NCBI GenBank assembly: GCA_947495035.1
Contig: CANLXI010000016.1
Location: forward strand, 101,106-165,105
DNA length: 64,000 bases
Reading direction: 5' to 3'
Origin: an uncultured Granulosicoccus sp.
Lineage (GTDB): Bacteria > Pseudomonadota > Gammaproteobacteria > Granulosicoccales > Granulosicoccaceae
Position numbers and translations under genes: made by a program. The number at the start of each line of letters is the position of its first letter. The stretch's first letter is position 1. Positions 53,436 to 63,792 of the stretch are shown here, piece by piece. The notes below the pieces were generated by a model that was not told the DNA's origin, ran no database searches, and saw nothing but the letters and a program-made list of their open reading frames with translations.

Positions 53436-54398
53436 TCAGTCAGCCAGTGCCGTTACGCTATTGACCAGCTCTTCGCCCCACTCGGCCTTGACGGCCGGAA
53501 TGACCAGCTCGGCGAAAGGTGCGCGATCGACTTCCACGATTTCAACGTCATCGCCTGCCTTGAACTTGTCAAACAGCTCTTCTTCACGGGCATACACCTT
53601 GTCGGAGAACAGGGCTGAGGCTTCCTTGGTCACTTCGGTGAACAGCGCACGGTCTTCTTCTGACAGCTTGCTCCACAGAGGTCCGCCGATGACAGAGACC
53701 ACCGATGATGTGATGTGGCTTGTCTTGGCAACGAAGTTCTGCACTTCATAGAACTTGTTGGATTCGATGATGGTAATCGGGTTCTCCTGCCCCTCTACCA
53801 CGCCTTGTTGCAAGGCCAGGTACACCTCGGCAAACGAGATAGGCGTCGGGTTGGCGCCAACGGCTGTGGGGTAGATCTTCCACAACGGTGCATTGGCCAC
53901 ACGAATCTTCATGCCTTTCATGTCTTCAGGCGTATCGATGCGTTCCTTGGAGCTGGTCTGACGTGATCCGAAGTACAGGATGGACGTCACCTTGTTGCCG
54001 GTCTTGTCCATGTAGCCCTGAGATACATCAGCGAAGATATCGCTGTCCTGGTAGGTCTTCCAATGGTCGTAGTCCTTCCAGATAAAAGGCGCTTCGGAGA
54101 TAGCCATGGGCTTGTGGAACTGTCCCAGGAAAGTAGGACCGGTGTAGGCCATCTGGATGGATCCGATCTGCAGTCCTTCAGTGATTGTCTCTTCGTTGCC
54201 CAACTGCGAGCTGGGGAAAACATCGACTTCATAAGCGCCATCACTACGCGCTTCAATCTCGTCAGCGATCCACAGCGCGGCTTCGTTGTACAAGGTGTTG
54301 GCCTCGTATACGTGTGCGAACTTGATGGTTTGTTGGGCCAGTGCGGGGCCTGCGACAGCAGCAAGCGTTACGACGGCAAGGGTGCAGATCTTCTTCAT
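53436..54398 (-). CDS. TRAP transporter substrate-binding protein (DctP family)
   Basis: A 320-residue periplasmic protein. Signal peptide at residues 1-21 (ALA cleavage), then QQTIKFAHVYEANTLYNEAA. The DctP motif EDMKGMKIRVAN carries the carboxylate-binding Arg, and FAEVYLALQQGVVEGQENP follows. A GGAGG box precedes the ATG. It is the first gene of the operon, 42 bases after two palindromes. The Arg and the downstream idonate-type dehydrogenase point to a sugar acid as ligand. Confidence 0.93.
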   Translation of the reverse strand: MKKICTLAVVTLAAVAGPALAQQTIKFAHVYEANTLYNEAALWIADEIEARSDGAYEVDVFPSSQLGNEETITEGLQIGSIQMAYTGPTFLGQFHKPMAISEAPFIWKDYDHWKTYQDSDIFADVSQGYMDKTGNKVTSILYFGSRQTSSKERIDTPEDMKGMKIRVANAPLWKIYPTAVGANPTPISFAEVYLALQQGVVEGQENPITIIESNKFYEVQNFVAKTSHITSSVVSVIGGPLWSKLSEEDRALFTEVTKEASALFSDKVYAREEELFDKFKAGDDVEIVEVDRAPFAELVIPAVKAEWGEELVNSVTALAD

Positions 54399-54439
54399 GG
54401 TGTATTCCTCCGGGGTGCAAAATGTGCATGCTATCAGAG

Positions 54440-54455
54440 GAAAACGTTGGTTTTC
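54440..54455. promoter_or_regulatory. Inverted repeat before dctP, candidate LacI operator
   Basis: GAAAAC and GTTTTC flank a GTTG core. The AAAACGTTGGTTTT pattern with a CG step near the centre fits LacI-family operators, and a LacI-type gene is in the operon. Confidence 0.55.
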
Positions 54456-54476
54456 GCGGGATTCAGATGTTTATTT

Positions 54477-54491
54477 GTGCAATTTTTGCAC
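54477..54491. promoter_or_regulatory. Second inverted repeat before dctP
   Basis: GTGCAA and TTGCAC around three T bases form a perfect 15-base inverted repeat. A related TGCAAAATGTGCA lies closer to the gene at about 54415-54428. Either could bind the same or another regulator. Confidence 0.5.
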
Positions 54492-54929
54492 TGTAAAATC
54501 AGATGGTGGGATGGTGGTGAGGGTTGGGGAGCTGAGGGATAGGGAGGACGAGTGAACCGATGACGGCGTGGCGGCGGTAAAACGTTGTTACCCATGCATC
54601 CGGGGAATCTCTCCCCTGTCAGCCCACTTGATTATAAAGACACTTCTTGATCAACGTGCCCTGCAATAGACCGATATTTCTTGATCGCGAAGGCCGGGTA
54701 AGCTCGCGGTTTGAACTGTTAGCTACCATATTGACAATCAGAATATTTTTTATTATCCATACCGACAAATTTATCTCGAATGAGAGAGCACTACCGTTGA
54801 ATTCAGCGTGAAGAGCATTCGTTAGCTGAGATCGCTTCCAGACTGAAGAGACCAATCTCGTTTACAGCAAGCCTCTTTTCCTCCATCGTCTTTATTTGGA
54901 ACGATTCAATATATTCGCTGGACATGTAA

Positions 54930-55832
<903 letters not shown>

Positions 55833-55937
55833 TGATGACCACTGGTCAGCGCAGGGTCAATAACGACGCGTCGAAGCACCGCTCCAGGCTGGAGCGAGGC
55901 TCGCACTATCAACGATTAGAGCTGTTTTTCTACGGTG

Positions 55938-57755
55938 CTATTTACCCACATCGGATTGCGCAGCAGTAGAAACCAATTGGCTTTTCTCACCTTGGCTGAG
56001 AAGCCCAGCCTTTTGAAAATCTTTTGCCGCGCGGGAAACACAACTCACATAACTACCATGGTTTTTCCAAGTATCGTCCGCGGGGCACAACTGAGCGATA
56101 GAGCAACCATCACTATTCACTATGCCGCCTGATTCTGTTGCATCACAGCTGTCCGGCTCGTCGTCCAAAACACCATCGTTATCATCATCAATGTCACAGA
56201 CATTGCCATCAGAATCACTGTCAGTATTGACCTGATCCGAGTTGGCGATGAGTGGGCAATTATCAATGTCATCTATGACTCCGTCCCCATCGGTGTCAAT
56301 TTCGCAGACATCACCGGTACCATCACCATCGGCATCGGCTTGATCAGCGTTAGAAATAGTCGGACAGTTATCGACATCATCTATAACCGTGTCTTCATCT
56401 GTATCCGATTCACAAGCATCGCCAGTCCCATCACCATCAGAGTCGCCCTGAGTCGGATTGGCCACAATTGGACAATTATCGTCAATGTCCAACACAGTGT
56501 CAGAATCTGTGTCTTCACACGCATCGCCTATACCGTTGTCATCAAAGTCGGCCTGGTCTGCATTGAAATCGTCTGGACAGTTATCGACATCGTCCGACAT
56601 ACCATCTCCGTCACTATCGCCACCAGTACCCGGCTCAGATAACCAGACTTCATTTGCCTGTCTTCCTCTAGCAACGAATATATCGGGTGACCCATCATCA
56701 TTAAGATCCCCAAAGTCTATTCCCAGACCATTAGTAGCTAGTGTTTGTGAGAACGTAAATATTCCACTACCGTCGTTTGACAGAACACGCGAATTCCCTC
56801 CAAATTCAAGCAGGAACGCATCGAGATCACCATCACCATCGAGATCTAACAATGCCACCTCGGTACCGCTAGTGCCGAAATTGTTCTGCAACGTATCCGT
56901 CAAGAATCCGAAACCATCGTTTAGCCAGATCTTGGTAAAAGAGCCATTAACGCGACTGAGTAAAACGTCATTGTCACCGTCTCCATCAACATCCCCCAAA
57001 TCTACCAGGCCGCTGTCCAAACCCGACTGCCCTGAAGAGACGAAGAATCCAGCACCGTCGTTGAGCAATACGGTGCCGCCCGTGTTATTGGACGAATAGA
57101 CATCGACATCTCCATCACCGTCCATGTCTGCAAGACTGATGTAATACCCCGCATCCAGGCTTTGACCCGTAGTTGCATACTCTCCGCTGCCGTCGTTCAA
57201 AAACACCTGCGACCCGTAGGCCCCGCCCATGAACGCATCGAGATCTCCATCTCCGTCCAGATCTGCCAGCTCCACTTGACACGCTGCGGTACATACAGTG
57301 CTGAACATATGCGATTTCCAGAACGCCCCGGCGCCATCATTCATCCAGACTTCACTTTCAACACCACCATAACTATTGTTTATGAAGATGACATCGTCGT
57401 CGCCATCACCGTCCAGATCCCCCATATCCATATCCATACCTGCAGGACCGAACGCCAACCCTTCTGTAAAGAAACCAAAGCCATCGTTGAGCCATACCCC
57501 GGTTGGTCCATACTGATGATGTGCATTCAATACAATGGCATCCAGATCACCGTCATCGTCGATATCTCGAAGGACCGCCTCCAGACTGAAATCAAAACAA
57601 TTTGTAGGAGTCGAACAATTCGGTGTCAAGGGGACTGCATCCAGCAACTGATTCGTATTGGCAAAGTCACCAGGTGCGGCGTACGTGCTAGTCACGACGA
57701 ATGCATTCGCCGCAATCAATATGATCGAGTAATTCCATGCTCGCATCGTATGCAT
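55938..57755 (-). CDS. Secreted FG-GAP/VCBS-repeat protein with thrombospondin type 3 repeats
   Basis: A 605-residue exported protein. Signal peptide at residues 1-27 (STYA cleavage). Residues about 55-380 contain seven FG-GAP/VCBS units of the type LADLDGDGDLDAFMGG...VFLNDGSGEY, forming a beta-propeller with calcium loops. Residues 385-540 are thrombospondin type 3 repeats with the usual Cys (DNCPxxxNxDQxDxDxDGxGDxCE). A short tail follows. The start at ATG 57755 has an AGAGG box; a TTG at 57758 is adjacent. It is convergent with the excalibur lipoprotein and is probably a surface or secreted adhesin-like protein. Confidence 0.88.
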   Translation of the reverse strand: MHTMRAWNYSIILIAANAFVVTSTYAAPGDFANTNQLLDAVPLTPNCSTPTNCFDFSLEAVLRDIDDDGDLDAIVLNAHHQYGPTGVWLNDGFGFFTEGLAFGPAGMDMDMGDLDGDGDDDVIFINNSYGGVESEVWMNDGAGAFWKSHMFSTVCTAACQVELADLDGDGDLDAFMGGAYGSQVFLNDGSGEYATTGQSLDAGYYISLADMDGDGDVDVYSSNNTGGTVLLNDGAGFFVSSGQSGLDSGLVDLGDVDGDGDNDVLLSRVNGSFTKIWLNDGFGFLTDTLQNNFGTSGTEVALLDLDGDGDLDAFLLEFGGNSRVLSNDGSGIFTFSQTLATNGLGIDFGDLNDDGSPDIFVARGRQANEVWLSEPGTGGDSDGDGMSDDVDNCPDDFNADQADFDDNGIGDACEDTDSDTVLDIDDNCPIVANPTQGDSDGDGTGDACESDTDEDTVIDDVDNCPTISNADQADADGDGTGDVCEIDTDGDGVIDDIDNCPLIANSDQVNTDSDSDGNVCDIDDDNDGVLDDEPDSCDATESGGIVNSDGCSIAQLCPADDTWKNHGSYVSCVSRAAKDFQKAGLLSQGEKSQLVSTAAQSDVGK

Positions 57756-57874
57756 CAAACCAGACCTCTCAGTTTCACAGTTGCAATTCTGTCGGAGGTT
57801 ATCAGATATTCGCTTTCCAACAAAATTTTAATTGGCCTTCGACCAACAGAACTTACAGGGACATGATCTTTTTT

Positions 57875-59292
57875 GGCTATATCCGGGTTTCGCAACGAGT
57901 CGATCCTCGGTTCATGCTATGCCGCAAGGCCTTTCCGATGTAGTCAGCATGTACGGAAACGGCGCGGGATCTGTGCAGGAATGTCCACATCCCCAATGGT
58001 GAGGAGGATCATGTCGGCAAAGGCTTCCAGGTGACGGAAGCCACTGGCTCGGTTCTTCACGATCTTGGCAATGCGGTTGATGCCCTCGCTGATCGCGTTC
58101 GTCAGACGCGTATCGCTGTAGGCAATCACCGCATCGAGATGCTTGCGCACGGTTTTGACAAACCGGCGTATCGGTTCGATGCGGCTCAGTAGCGCACTTC
58201 GTGTCCAACGCTTGAGAAAACGTTTCGCCCCCACCGGCTGCGATAATTCCACAGTTGCTCGAACTCGTCCTTGAGCCGCCAAGCACGATAGATTCGCCGG
58301 TTGCTCTTCTCCAGTGCCTTCAGGGCGGCTGTGTCGGCGCGCGAGCGGGTACTCGAATGTCGATAGAGCATCCAGCGCAGCCCCTTGACCGCCTTCTTGT
58401 CGTGTTTCGATGCCTCCCGCCAGGCCTGCTTTCTCACCTGGTCGACGGCCTCGTTGAGGGCCTTGACGATATGGAAGCGATCGAGCACGAGAGTGGCTTG
58501 AGGGCAATGTTCGCGGATGGCGCCGATATAGCTTGCACTCATGTCGCAGCAGGCGGCACGGACCTGCTGGCGTTGCCAGGGGCTGAGCGCTTCGGTGAAG
58601 AAACGGTCTATCGTGTCTCGGCCTCTGCCCTTGCCGATCCAGATCACCTTGGACGTATCTAGATCGTAGATCAGCGTCGCGTACTTGTGGCGCTTGTGGT
58701 AGGAGATCTCGTCGATACCGAGAGTACGCAGGCCTCGGATCCTGTGACCATGACGATGTCGCTCGATGCTTCGATGCAGCAGGTCCGAAAGCGTTGAGGG
58801 TGCGGTCTGAAGCAGCTTCGCTGCCGCCTTCTGTGTCATGCTCTGGCAGAGGCTGAACAGGCTGTGCTCGAAGCGGTAGGTGATGCGCGAATGAGGGGCC
58901 GCCCAGGGAATATTCTCTTCGCAGCGACCATGGGTCGGGCAGTGGATCTCCCTGGGGAAATAGCAGAACACCAAGCGGTGTCCGCCTACACTCAGATCCC
59001 GCCACTCGCGCAGCTTGGGGCGGGTACGGACAATCTTGCACCGGCGGTCGCAGTCGGGGCAGCGGCACCCGTTCTTGAAGGATCTGACGTACAGCCGAAC
59101 GAGCTTGTCCCGATGAAAGGAAAAGTCGACGAGCTTGAGCTCTTTGAGTTTGAGCAATCGTGCGATAGTCTTGAGGCTGGCCATGGGTCTGATGGAGGTT
59201 GATGTTTCGCAACTCCAACGTTACCTGAAGATCCATGGCCTCTTCAGCTACCCGATGCCTCTCTCAAGCCGTTGCGAGATCCGGATAGAACC
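57875..59292 (-). mobile_element. ISL3-family insertion sequence, inactivated
   Basis: About 1.42 kb. Left end GGCTATATCCGGGTTTCGCA at 57875; the complement of the right end (59292 downward) reads GGTTCTATCCGGATCTCGCA, so the ends match over most of 28 bases. It holds one transposase gene with a frameshift. No 8-base target duplication was found. Confidence 0.85.
57944..59184 (-). pseudogene. ISL3-family transposase, frameshifted
   Basis: The first frame (59184 down to 58186, 332 codons) gives a normal N-terminal zinc finger (CRCPDCDRRC), the ISL3 helix-turn-helix, LGIDEISYHKRHKYATLIYD with the catalytic Asp, and VLDRFHIVKALNEAVD. At about 58215-58235, near a run of five G bases, reading must switch to the second frame to continue with AKRFLKRWTRSALLSRIEPI and NAISEGINRIAKIVKNRASG, the conserved C-terminus with the catalytic Glu. 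The switch is a frame loss, since ISL3 transposases are single-frame. Confidence 0.87.
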
Positions 59293-59426
59293 TAATTCCT
59301 GCCTTAGTCCTTCAAGGAAAAAAGGGAGGGCCCGACCTTGGTCGGACCACCCGCTTGTCTGGCAAATTCAATCAACCACTGCTGAGTCTGCTAGAACTGC
59401 CGCCGCACACTGGGTACAGGTAATCA

Positions 59427-61967
59427 TCATTTGCTCTCGATTCCCATCTCCACGATCGACTTCAATGTGGTCAGTGCTGTTTCGTTGTAAGTGATGACTC
59501 GTTCCACGAAATCCTCGGCCATTCTGGCTCCCAAGCGAACAAACCCATCATGCTCTATCAGCAGCATGGATTCGCCGTTATCGTCGTCCGACTCTTGCCG
59601 AAACACGCCAGGCAATTCGATTTCGATCATCTTCACACCATCGATTTCGATCAGCTTCCATTCACTGACCGCCAATTCATCCATGTCGCCCCCATCTCCC
59701 GGGTGCCCATCGTCACCAGTCGTACGTACTTCCGAGTAGTCGATATCGTCTGTATCAATCCCTGTTCGCGCAATCCAATCAGTACATTCGGGCTTGACGG
59801 GGAAGTCTGTTTCTTCATGGTCAGCATCCGAACCTTCCGGGTACTGCTCATGGAAATCCGGATCCTCTTCATCATGGTCGGCATTGTAAGATTCTCCGGC
59901 ACCCTGCTCACCCACGAATTCACCCGTGTCAACACTGTCTACCGGGTAAATCGTGTCGGACGCATGACCATCGCCAGGCTGCGAATCAGGATAGAAAACA
60001 CCATCGGAACCTGTGTATGCGGCACATTCATCCAGACCTGTATGATCTGCGGGGTATGTATGGTATTGATCCACGCCTCCCACGCCAGAATCCATTTCGT
60101 AGGGCAGCATTTCTCCGAACTCCTCATGACTGCCTTCAGAACCCACCTGCCAATGTACACTTCCGCGAGTAGGAAGTGTTCCATCGTCCAATTCTTCAGC
60201 ACTGAGCTTCATGACGCCATCCAGCCCAACCCCGGATGCTTGTATCATCAGCTTCGTGTCAGCCAACGCAGATTCACGAACCGTATCCAGTGTGGCAATT
60301 GCAACATGTTGACCGTCCATCACCGCATTGACCACATTGCAGTTGTCAAGATACTGCGCACAATATTCCCGACTCTGTTCATCCTGAGGTTGGTGATTGA
60401 ACAGCACATAGGGGTGAGATGTCTGCCGTACGTTGATCTTGTGTGCCAGCGAACCAGATGAAAACATGTCAGCTGGGTCCACCAGACTGAACCACAACGT
60501 ATCGACTTCATCTTGCCAGAAATGATTGATGACCTTTCTGCCACCCACATCCTGCGTAACAGCCTTCAGCTGCATCCGTCCACCGTCATTGACGATGACA
60601 GCGGTGCCGTCTTCAGTGAATTCCACTTGGCCTTCAGGACCTTCCGAGCGAACCGGTATCCACTCTCCTTCTACCAGCGAATAATTCGCCATGTGCAAAT
60701 CATCTTCAGCGTTCTCCTGCACCCATCCACCTGAGCCGACGTCGTACAGATAGTCCTCGGTTACCAGCGAATCACCTGAAGCGTTCAACTGCACATGACC
60801 GTAACGGGCATTGCAATCGACCATCGGGTAATCAACGTCACCCATGTAGTCACCGTCATCGGCATCTCCATCATCAAGTGCGTCGAAAATTTCATCGCTA
60901 TCCACGTGCATCGATTCGTCGTATTCGTCGTATTCGTCGTAACGGTTGTCATGATGGCAATCGAACTCCATCCAGTAGACACCCTCTGTCAGTAGCTGTT
61001 TGATATCTGACTGAACCACTTCCACACGATCCCGAATGGCATCTATGCGCTCTTCAACCGCATCTGTGGCATCCGCCGGTCTCAGGTTCACAGCCAGGTC
61101 ATCGGGATTGAAAACTCTTGCAGCATCGCCACTCGCCGATTCCGACGTATCTCCCGGACCGACAAGATCTGCTACTTGTCGGGCAATCTCCGGCAACAAA
61201 TCACGCACTTCACTGCGCACAATCTCGCGAATGGCCCGCTGGGTATCTCCGCTACCTGCAACGTCGACACCGCTGGACACCGCCGCGTTCTCAACCTGCG
61301 TCTCGATATCTTTCATCAGACTCGCCACAACACGAGCAGTGTCATGCAAATAACGAAATTTCTCCGCCTTTGCACCATCGCCACTCGTATCGTTGCCCTC
61401 AGCCACATAGTCAGAAAACAGGCTGATATCCGCCTCTTCGATGCCCAGGATGGTTTTTACCGTCTGCTCCGCATCGTCAATATCCAGCGCTGGATTCGCT
61501 CGTAATTCCTGGTGGATCAATGTGGTAATCGGACTCAGAAATTCGGGTTTATCAGCAGGCGCGATGAATACGAGGGGTTGGCCTACAGCTTCGCCAGTAT
61601 CTTCATCTATGGCTTCAGCGGGGATGTCCGCAACGATCGATTTCCCTTGGGCTTCATCGGAAATTTCCAGATCATAGACGCCGCCGTCTCCTGTGACGGT
61701 TGATGGTTCGTCATTGTCACAGGAATCGTTATCATTCAGATCCACGCAGACAGTTGCGCCTTGTATGTAACCATCGGCTACGCGACCCGACACTGTCGAT
61801 ACGGAACTCTGAGAAGATGTGTTATCCGACCCTTCAGCTTCACCAACTGCGGCGCCTGTCTCAGGCTCGACCGCGGCGTCATTGTCTCCACCGCCACCGC
61901 CACAGGCCACCAGGAAAAATGACAGCGCCACAGGGGACGCTCGACGTACAAATCGTTCTAGACTCAC
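59427..61967 (-). CDS. Large acidic lipoprotein, unknown function
   Basis: An 846-residue lipoprotein. A GTG at 61967 with a GGAG box gives a lipoprotein signal with lipobox FLVAC (Cys22) and a following Gly run; the frame extends 24 codons upstream without a signal. Residues about 50-110 form a carboxypeptidase-regulatory-like beta module (SGRVADGYIQGATVCVDLND) common in such proteins; residues 115-330 are helical and contain SPITTLIHQELRANP. The C-terminal 450 residues are very Asp/Glu-rich with several Cys and His clusters (ECDHHDNRYDEYDEYDESMH-like) that could bind divalent metals. Function not recognised. Confidence 0.8.
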   Translation of the reverse strand: MSLERFVRRASPVALSFFLVACGGGGGDNDAAVEPETGAAVGEAEGSDNTSSQSSVSTVSGRVADGYIQGATVCVDLNDNDSCDNDEPSTVTGDGGVYDLEISDEAQGKSIVADIPAEAIDEDTGEAVGQPLVFIAPADKPEFLSPITTLIHQELRANPALDIDDAEQTVKTILGIEEADISLFSDYVAEGNDTSGDGAKAEKFRYLHDTARVVASLMKDIETQVENAAVSSGVDVAGSGDTQRAIREIVRSEVRDLLPEIARQVADLVGPGDTSESASGDAARVFNPDDLAVNLRPADATDAVEERIDAIRDRVEVVQSDIKQLLTEGVYWMEFDCHHDNRYDEYDEYDESMHVDSDEIFDALDDGDADDGDYMGDVDYPMVDCNARYGHVQLNASGDSLVTEDYLYDVGSGGWVQENAEDDLHMANYSLVEGEWIPVRSEGPEGQVEFTEDGTAVIVNDGGRMQLKAVTQDVGGRKVINHFWQDEVDTLWFSLVDPADMFSSGSLAHKINVRQTSHPYVLFNHQPQDEQSREYCAQYLDNCNVVNAVMDGQHVAIATLDTVRESALADTKLMIQASGVGLDGVMKLSAEELDDGTLPTRGSVHWQVGSEGSHEEFGEMLPYEMDSGVGGVDQYHTYPADHTGLDECAAYTGSDGVFYPDSQPGDGHASDTIYPVDSVDTGEFVGEQGAGESYNADHDEEDPDFHEQYPEGSDADHEETDFPVKPECTDWIARTGIDTDDIDYSEVRTTGDDGHPGDGGDMDELAVSEWKLIEIDGVKMIEIELPGVFRQESDDDNGESMLLIEHDGFVRLGARMAEDFVERVITYNETALTTLKSIVEMGIESK

Positions 61968-62434
61968 TCGAATACTCCGGTTATTGAATCGGGAATTTAC
62001 GACACCGAGGAGAAGGCAGTACCGCTGACATTTGCACAATATTTCGTGTACTTGCGCCGAATTGACTGTTCACAACCCCTGATCGGTCCCTACAGGAATC
62101 GACGATTGCGGGGCGTTCTTTACGGCTATGCGAGATAACACCAGGTAAGCATCGAAGAATTCAGACGAACATGCCTCAGCAGATAACCCGCTGAGCGGAA
62201 TGAATGTACAGACATGGCCCAGGGGTGATCACTATGAGAAGTTTCGATTTCGCGGCCAAACAGTTCTTGCCGATCCAGCGCGTCTCAGCTTCTACTCGCG
62301 CATGGCGAATCTGACCACTGTCGAGCTCGCGCAAAACAAGAACTTCTCGCTGTCGAATCTGCTCGTACTACAACCAGCCTTGTAGTAGAGTAGATCTACG
62401 CTCTGTAATGGACGCGTCGGAGGGAGTTTCCGAA
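61968..62434. other. Intergenic region, no gene seen
   Basis: 467 bases between divergent genes. A 61-codon frame at 62200-62385 has no family resemblance. The region should hold both promoters. Confidence 0.4.
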
Positions 62435-63232
62435 ATGACGACACCTCAAGACAGCTGGACAGACGACAGTGCCTACGAAGCCTATGTCGGTCGATGGAGC
62501 CGCCGAGTTGGCGAAGGCTTTCTCCGCTGGCTCGACCCGTTTGAACAAGCCCGTTGGCTCGATTTCGGCTGCGGGACCGGTGCGCTGACGAGCCAGATCC
62601 TTGCCTCCTGTGCCCCTCGACAGATCATCGGCATCGAACCGTCAGAGGAATTTCTTGCATCGGCACGCCGGCAGATCGTGGATGCTCGAGTCAGGTTCCA
62701 GCAAGGCTCGGATGATCGGATTCCAGTCAATGACGGCGAGATTGATTTCGCAGTATCCGGTTTGGTCTTGAATTTCGTATCTGACCAGAAAAAGGTGATC
62801 AAGGCGCTTCTCCGCACGTTGAACCCAGGCGGCACACTCGCAGCCTATGTATGGGATTACGCCGGGCACGTGCAGTTCATGCGACACTTCTGGGACGTCG
62901 CCGTCGAACTGAACCCGGAGGCTCGAGACAAGGATGAAGGCGTCTGCTTTCCCCTGTGTCGACCCGGACCACTGCACGCACTATTCGAATCATCCGGACT
63001 TCGCGACGTCGATGTGACAGCGATGGATATCACTACACCGTTCTCGGATTTTTCCGATTACTGGACGCCGTTTCTCAGCGATGTGGCGCCAGCTCCGGGA
63101 TATTGCGCTTCGCTCGACGAGGAATCGCGAACCAGGCTGGAGTCGCGCCTGCGAGAGAGACTGCCTACCGATTCAGACGGGAGGATATTGCTCGCCGCCA
63201 GAGCATGGGCTGTGAAAGGAACAGGGCAATGA
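62435..63232 (+). CDS. Class I SAM-dependent methyltransferase
   Basis: A 265-residue enzyme. The SAM motif I is WLDFGCGTGALTSQIL near residue 40; motif II region IIGIEPSEEFL and motif IV DFAVSGLVLNFV follow, then LLRTLNPGGTLAAYVWDYAG. The small-molecule type resembles UbiE/Tam-like methyltransferases. The ATG at 62435 is chosen because a GGAGGGAG box stands eight bases before it; the frame is open from 62408. Target unknown. Its stop is 28 bases from that of the convergent cyclase gene. Confidence 0.88.
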   Translation: MTTPQDSWTDDSAYEAYVGRWSRRVGEGFLRWLDPFEQARWLDFGCGTGALTSQILASCAPRQIIGIEPSEEFLASARRQIVDARVRFQQGSDDRIPVNDGEIDFAVSGLVLNFVSDQKKVIKALLRTLNPGGTLAAYVWDYAGHVQFMRHFWDVAVELNPEARDKDEGVCFPLCRPGPLHALFESSGLRDVDVTAMDITTPFSDFSDYWTPFLSDVAPAPGYCASLDEESRTRLESRLRERLPTDSDGRILLAARAWAVKGTGQ

Positions 63233-63260
63233 TACGAAACCGACTCGGGATCAGAGCTCG

Positions 63261-63779
63261 CTATCCGACTCCGCCAACTGAGAACAGTGGCCATGTTCCT
63301 GGAACGCCTTTCAGTTCATGCAAGCCCTTATCCACGAATTGCAATCCGGAGCCAGCGACCAGATCACGAACCGTGCCCGAAACCAGCACTTCCCCACTCT
63401 GGGACAGCCCGGATATCCGGGCTCCAATGTGCACGGCTATACCACCCAACTGCCCGTCAACCATTTCACACTCACCGGTGTGAATACCGGCTCGTACCTC
63501 CAGACCAATCGTTTTGAGATTGGAGACAATCGATTGCGCACATCGAATGGCTCTGGCTGGGCCGTCAAACGACGCCAGAAAGCCATCCCCTGTCGTGTTG
63601 ATTTCTCGACCACGATACAGTGCCAATTCATTTCGCACCGCTTCGTGGTGCGCCGAAATCAGTTGTTTCCATGCACTATCTCCGATCGCTGACAGCGTCC
63701 TCGTGGAATCAACTATATCCGTGAACAACACGGTGGCCAGGACACGGTCGACCGAAGCCGTACCATGATTGCCAGTCAT
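63261..63779 (-). CDS. Short class III adenylate/guanylate cyclase domain protein
   Basis: A 172-residue protein consisting of almost only the cyclase domain. Marks: VLATVLFTDIVDSTRTL with the first metal Asp, GREINTTGDGFLASFDGPAR with the second, VRAGIHTGECE, GGIAVHIGARI and the end LVAGSGLQFVDKGLHELKGV. In most relatives this domain is the C-terminal half of a larger protein (often after an alpha/beta hydrolase or transport domain). Here the frame upstream of ATG 63779 runs only into a transposase remnant, so it may be a free cyclase or the surviving end of a broken gene. It would make cAMP or cGMP. Confidence 0.82.
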   Translation of the reverse strand: MTGNHGTASVDRVLATVLFTDIVDSTRTLSAIGDSAWKQLISAHHEAVRNELALYRGREINTTGDGFLASFDGPARAIRCAQSIVSNLKTIGLEVRAGIHTGECEMVDGQLGGIAVHIGARISGLSQSGEVLVSGTVRDLVAGSGLQFVDKGLHELKGVPGTWPLFSVGGVG

Positions 63780-63792
63780 GAATGATTCGGGT

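Noticed and set aside
58255..58662. Forward-strand 135-codon frame inside the ISL3 element
   Set aside because: It is antisense to the transposase and has no family resemblance or ribosome site.
57944..59184. Programmed frameshift in the ISL3 transposase
   Set aside because: ISL3 transposases are normally encoded in one frame, and there is no clear slippery heptamer with a downstream hairpin in the right place; a plain mutation is simpler.
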